Positions 63,258-64,000 of a stretch of 64,000 nt of DNA are shown in pieces. This DNA comes from Nocardia abscessus (GTDB lineage Bacteria > Actinomycetota > Actinomycetes > Mycobacteriales > Mycobacteriaceae), in assembly GCF_015477775.1 (NCBI RefSeq), contig NZ_JADLQO010000001.1, forward strand, positions 1,116,001 through 1,180,000, given 5' to 3'. The notes under the pieces are model-generated. The model had not been told where the DNA came from. It made no database searches and saw only the letters and a list, made by a program, of their open reading frames with translations. Within the stretch, counting starts at the first letter, position 1, and the number at the start of each line of letters is the position of its first letter. Position numbers and translations under genes: made by a program.

Positions 63258-64000
63258 TCAGGCGGTCGCGCGCGCCGTGCCGGCGAGCTGATCGCCGACC
63301 ACCCGCAGCGCGTCGAGATCGGAGACCTCGAACGGGAGCGCGGTGACCGAGACGATCGGTACGCGCGGGTGCGCGCCCGTGAAGCGGTGCAGCAGATGCT
63401 GCTCGCGCTTGTCGGTGGCGACCCGGCGGGCATGGACTCGCAGCACCGCCGCGGTGAGCGGATCGGATCCGGCCACCTGGTCGGCGGCGGTGAGCGCGTG
63501 ATCGGCCGACAGCGAGCTCAGCACCGGATGCGTGCGGTTGAGCACCAATCCCGCCAGCGGCATGCGCTCGGTGGAGAGGCGATCGACGAAGAACGAGGCC
63601 TCCCGCAGCGCGTCCGGTTCCGGCGCCGCCACCACGAGAAAGTGCGTGCCCGGCTTCGACAGCATCGCGAAGGTCCGCTCCGCCCGCTCCTGGAAGCCGC
63701 CGAACAGCGATTCCAGAGACTGCAGGAAGTTCGACGCGTCCTTGAGCATCTGCCCGCCCACGACGGTGGACACGCCCCGGACGGCCAGGCTCATCGCGCC
63801 GGTCACCAACCGGGTCACGCCGCGGCCGGGAGCCATGATCACCCGGATCATCCGGCCGTTGAGGAAGTTGCCCAGCCGCTTGGGAGCGTCCAGGAAGTCG
63901 AGCGCGTTGCGCGAAGGCGGCGTGTCGACCACGATCAGGTCCCATTCGCCCCGGTGGGCCAGCTGGCCCAGCTTCTCCATCGCCATGTACTCCTGCGTGC
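63258..64000 (-). CDS. ArsA-family anion-transporting ATPase, N-terminus outside window
   Basis: The C-terminal ~247 residues are present; the P-loop part lies beyond 64000. Visible signatures: [33 protein letters not shown] (Walker-B-type DTPP) and [11 protein letters not shown]. It corresponds to the second of the two ArsA-type ATPases (Rv3679/Rv3680) beside mycobacterial whiB4, a heteromer related to Get3 that is used for anion export or tail-anchored protein handling; the true role is debated. Convergent with whiB4 by strand, 95 nt between stops. Confidence 0.92.
   Translation of the reverse strand, partial: TQEYMAMEKLGQLAHRGEWDLIVVDTPPSRNALDFLDAPKRLGNFLNGRMIRVIMAPGRGVTRLVTGAMSLAVRGVSTVVGGQMLKDASNFLQSLESLFGGFQERAERTFAMLSKPGTHFLVVAAPEPDALREASFFVDRLSTERMPLAGLVLNRTHPVLSSLSADHALTAADQVAGSDPLTAAVLRVHARRVATDKREQHLLHRFTGAHPRVPIVSVTALPFEVSDLDALRVVGDQLAGTARATA

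Overview
The window is high-GC, gene-dense actinobacterial chromosome and looks like Nocardia or a very close mycolate-producing relative. Evidence: a mycobacteria-type ponA2 / whiB4 / arsA block at the right end (57-64 kb); a MurT/GatD peptidoglycan-amidation pair; an ask-asd operon in the Corynebacteriales style with an internal beta-subunit start; a tuberculostearic-acid-type methyltransferase/FAD-oxidoreductase pair at the left end; a furA-catalase operon; and a lipoprotein class A beta-lactamase of the kind described in Nocardia. No prophage, transposon, integrase or CRISPR array was seen. One tRNA gene (Pro, CGG) is present.

Layout. 0-7.5 kb: 10-methyl fatty acid genes (partial methyltransferase plus FAD partner), a SRPBCC protein, a MerR regulator with a VOC-family gene, a secreted protein, YbaB-RecR, a LysE exporter and two uncharacterised genes. 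7.6-16.4 kb: a fused ATP-grasp/alpha-E protein translationally coupled to a transglutaminase, murT-gatD, a PPOX-fold protein and a Tat-exported phytoene-desaturase-like flavoprotein. 16.5-22.5 kb: divergent EamA/LysR pair, a proline-rich MinD/ParA-like ATPase, and leuA with what reads as a complete transcription-attenuation leader (13-codon peptide with three Leu codons and competing hairpins). 22.5-30.4 kb: TSUP permease, secreted peptidase-like lipoprotein, cholesterol-oxidase-like GMC enzyme, voltage-sensor-like protein, LtrA, SRPBCC, a GerW/YtfJ-like protein and DUF1918. 30.4-36.3 kb: TetR, tandem RibD/DHFR-like paralogues, YjbQ, ask-asd and a class IV aminotransferase. 36.3-43.6 kb: serine hydrolase, APC permease, an intergenic region with an 81-bp tandem repeat, furA-katA, beta-lactamase and a VOC protein. 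43.6-47.7 kb: a possible 19-aa membrane peptide, a structured RNA resembling a ydaO/c-di-AMP leader, a P450 behind a KstR-type operator, TetR, and a flavin monooxygenase behind three operator-like repeats. 47.8-53.9 kb: GntR-urea carboxylase-allophanate hydrolase operon. 54-64 kb: secreted protein, two SDRs (one with a degenerate active site), tRNA-Pro, a proline-rich membrane protein, metallophosphoesterase, YqeY, PonA2, WhiB4 and the C-terminal part of an ArsA-type ATPase.

How genes work together. leuA, ask, asd and the aminotransferase serve amino-acid synthesis (Leu; Asp family/diaminopimelate). MurT/GatD, PonA2 and the beta-lactamase concern peptidoglycan. FurA, KatA and WhiB4 are redox functions. 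The GntR operon converts urea (or possibly guanidine-derived carboxyl compounds) to ammonia and CO2. All calls come from reading the sequence alone; operators and RNA structures were found by eye and have not been scored by any program.
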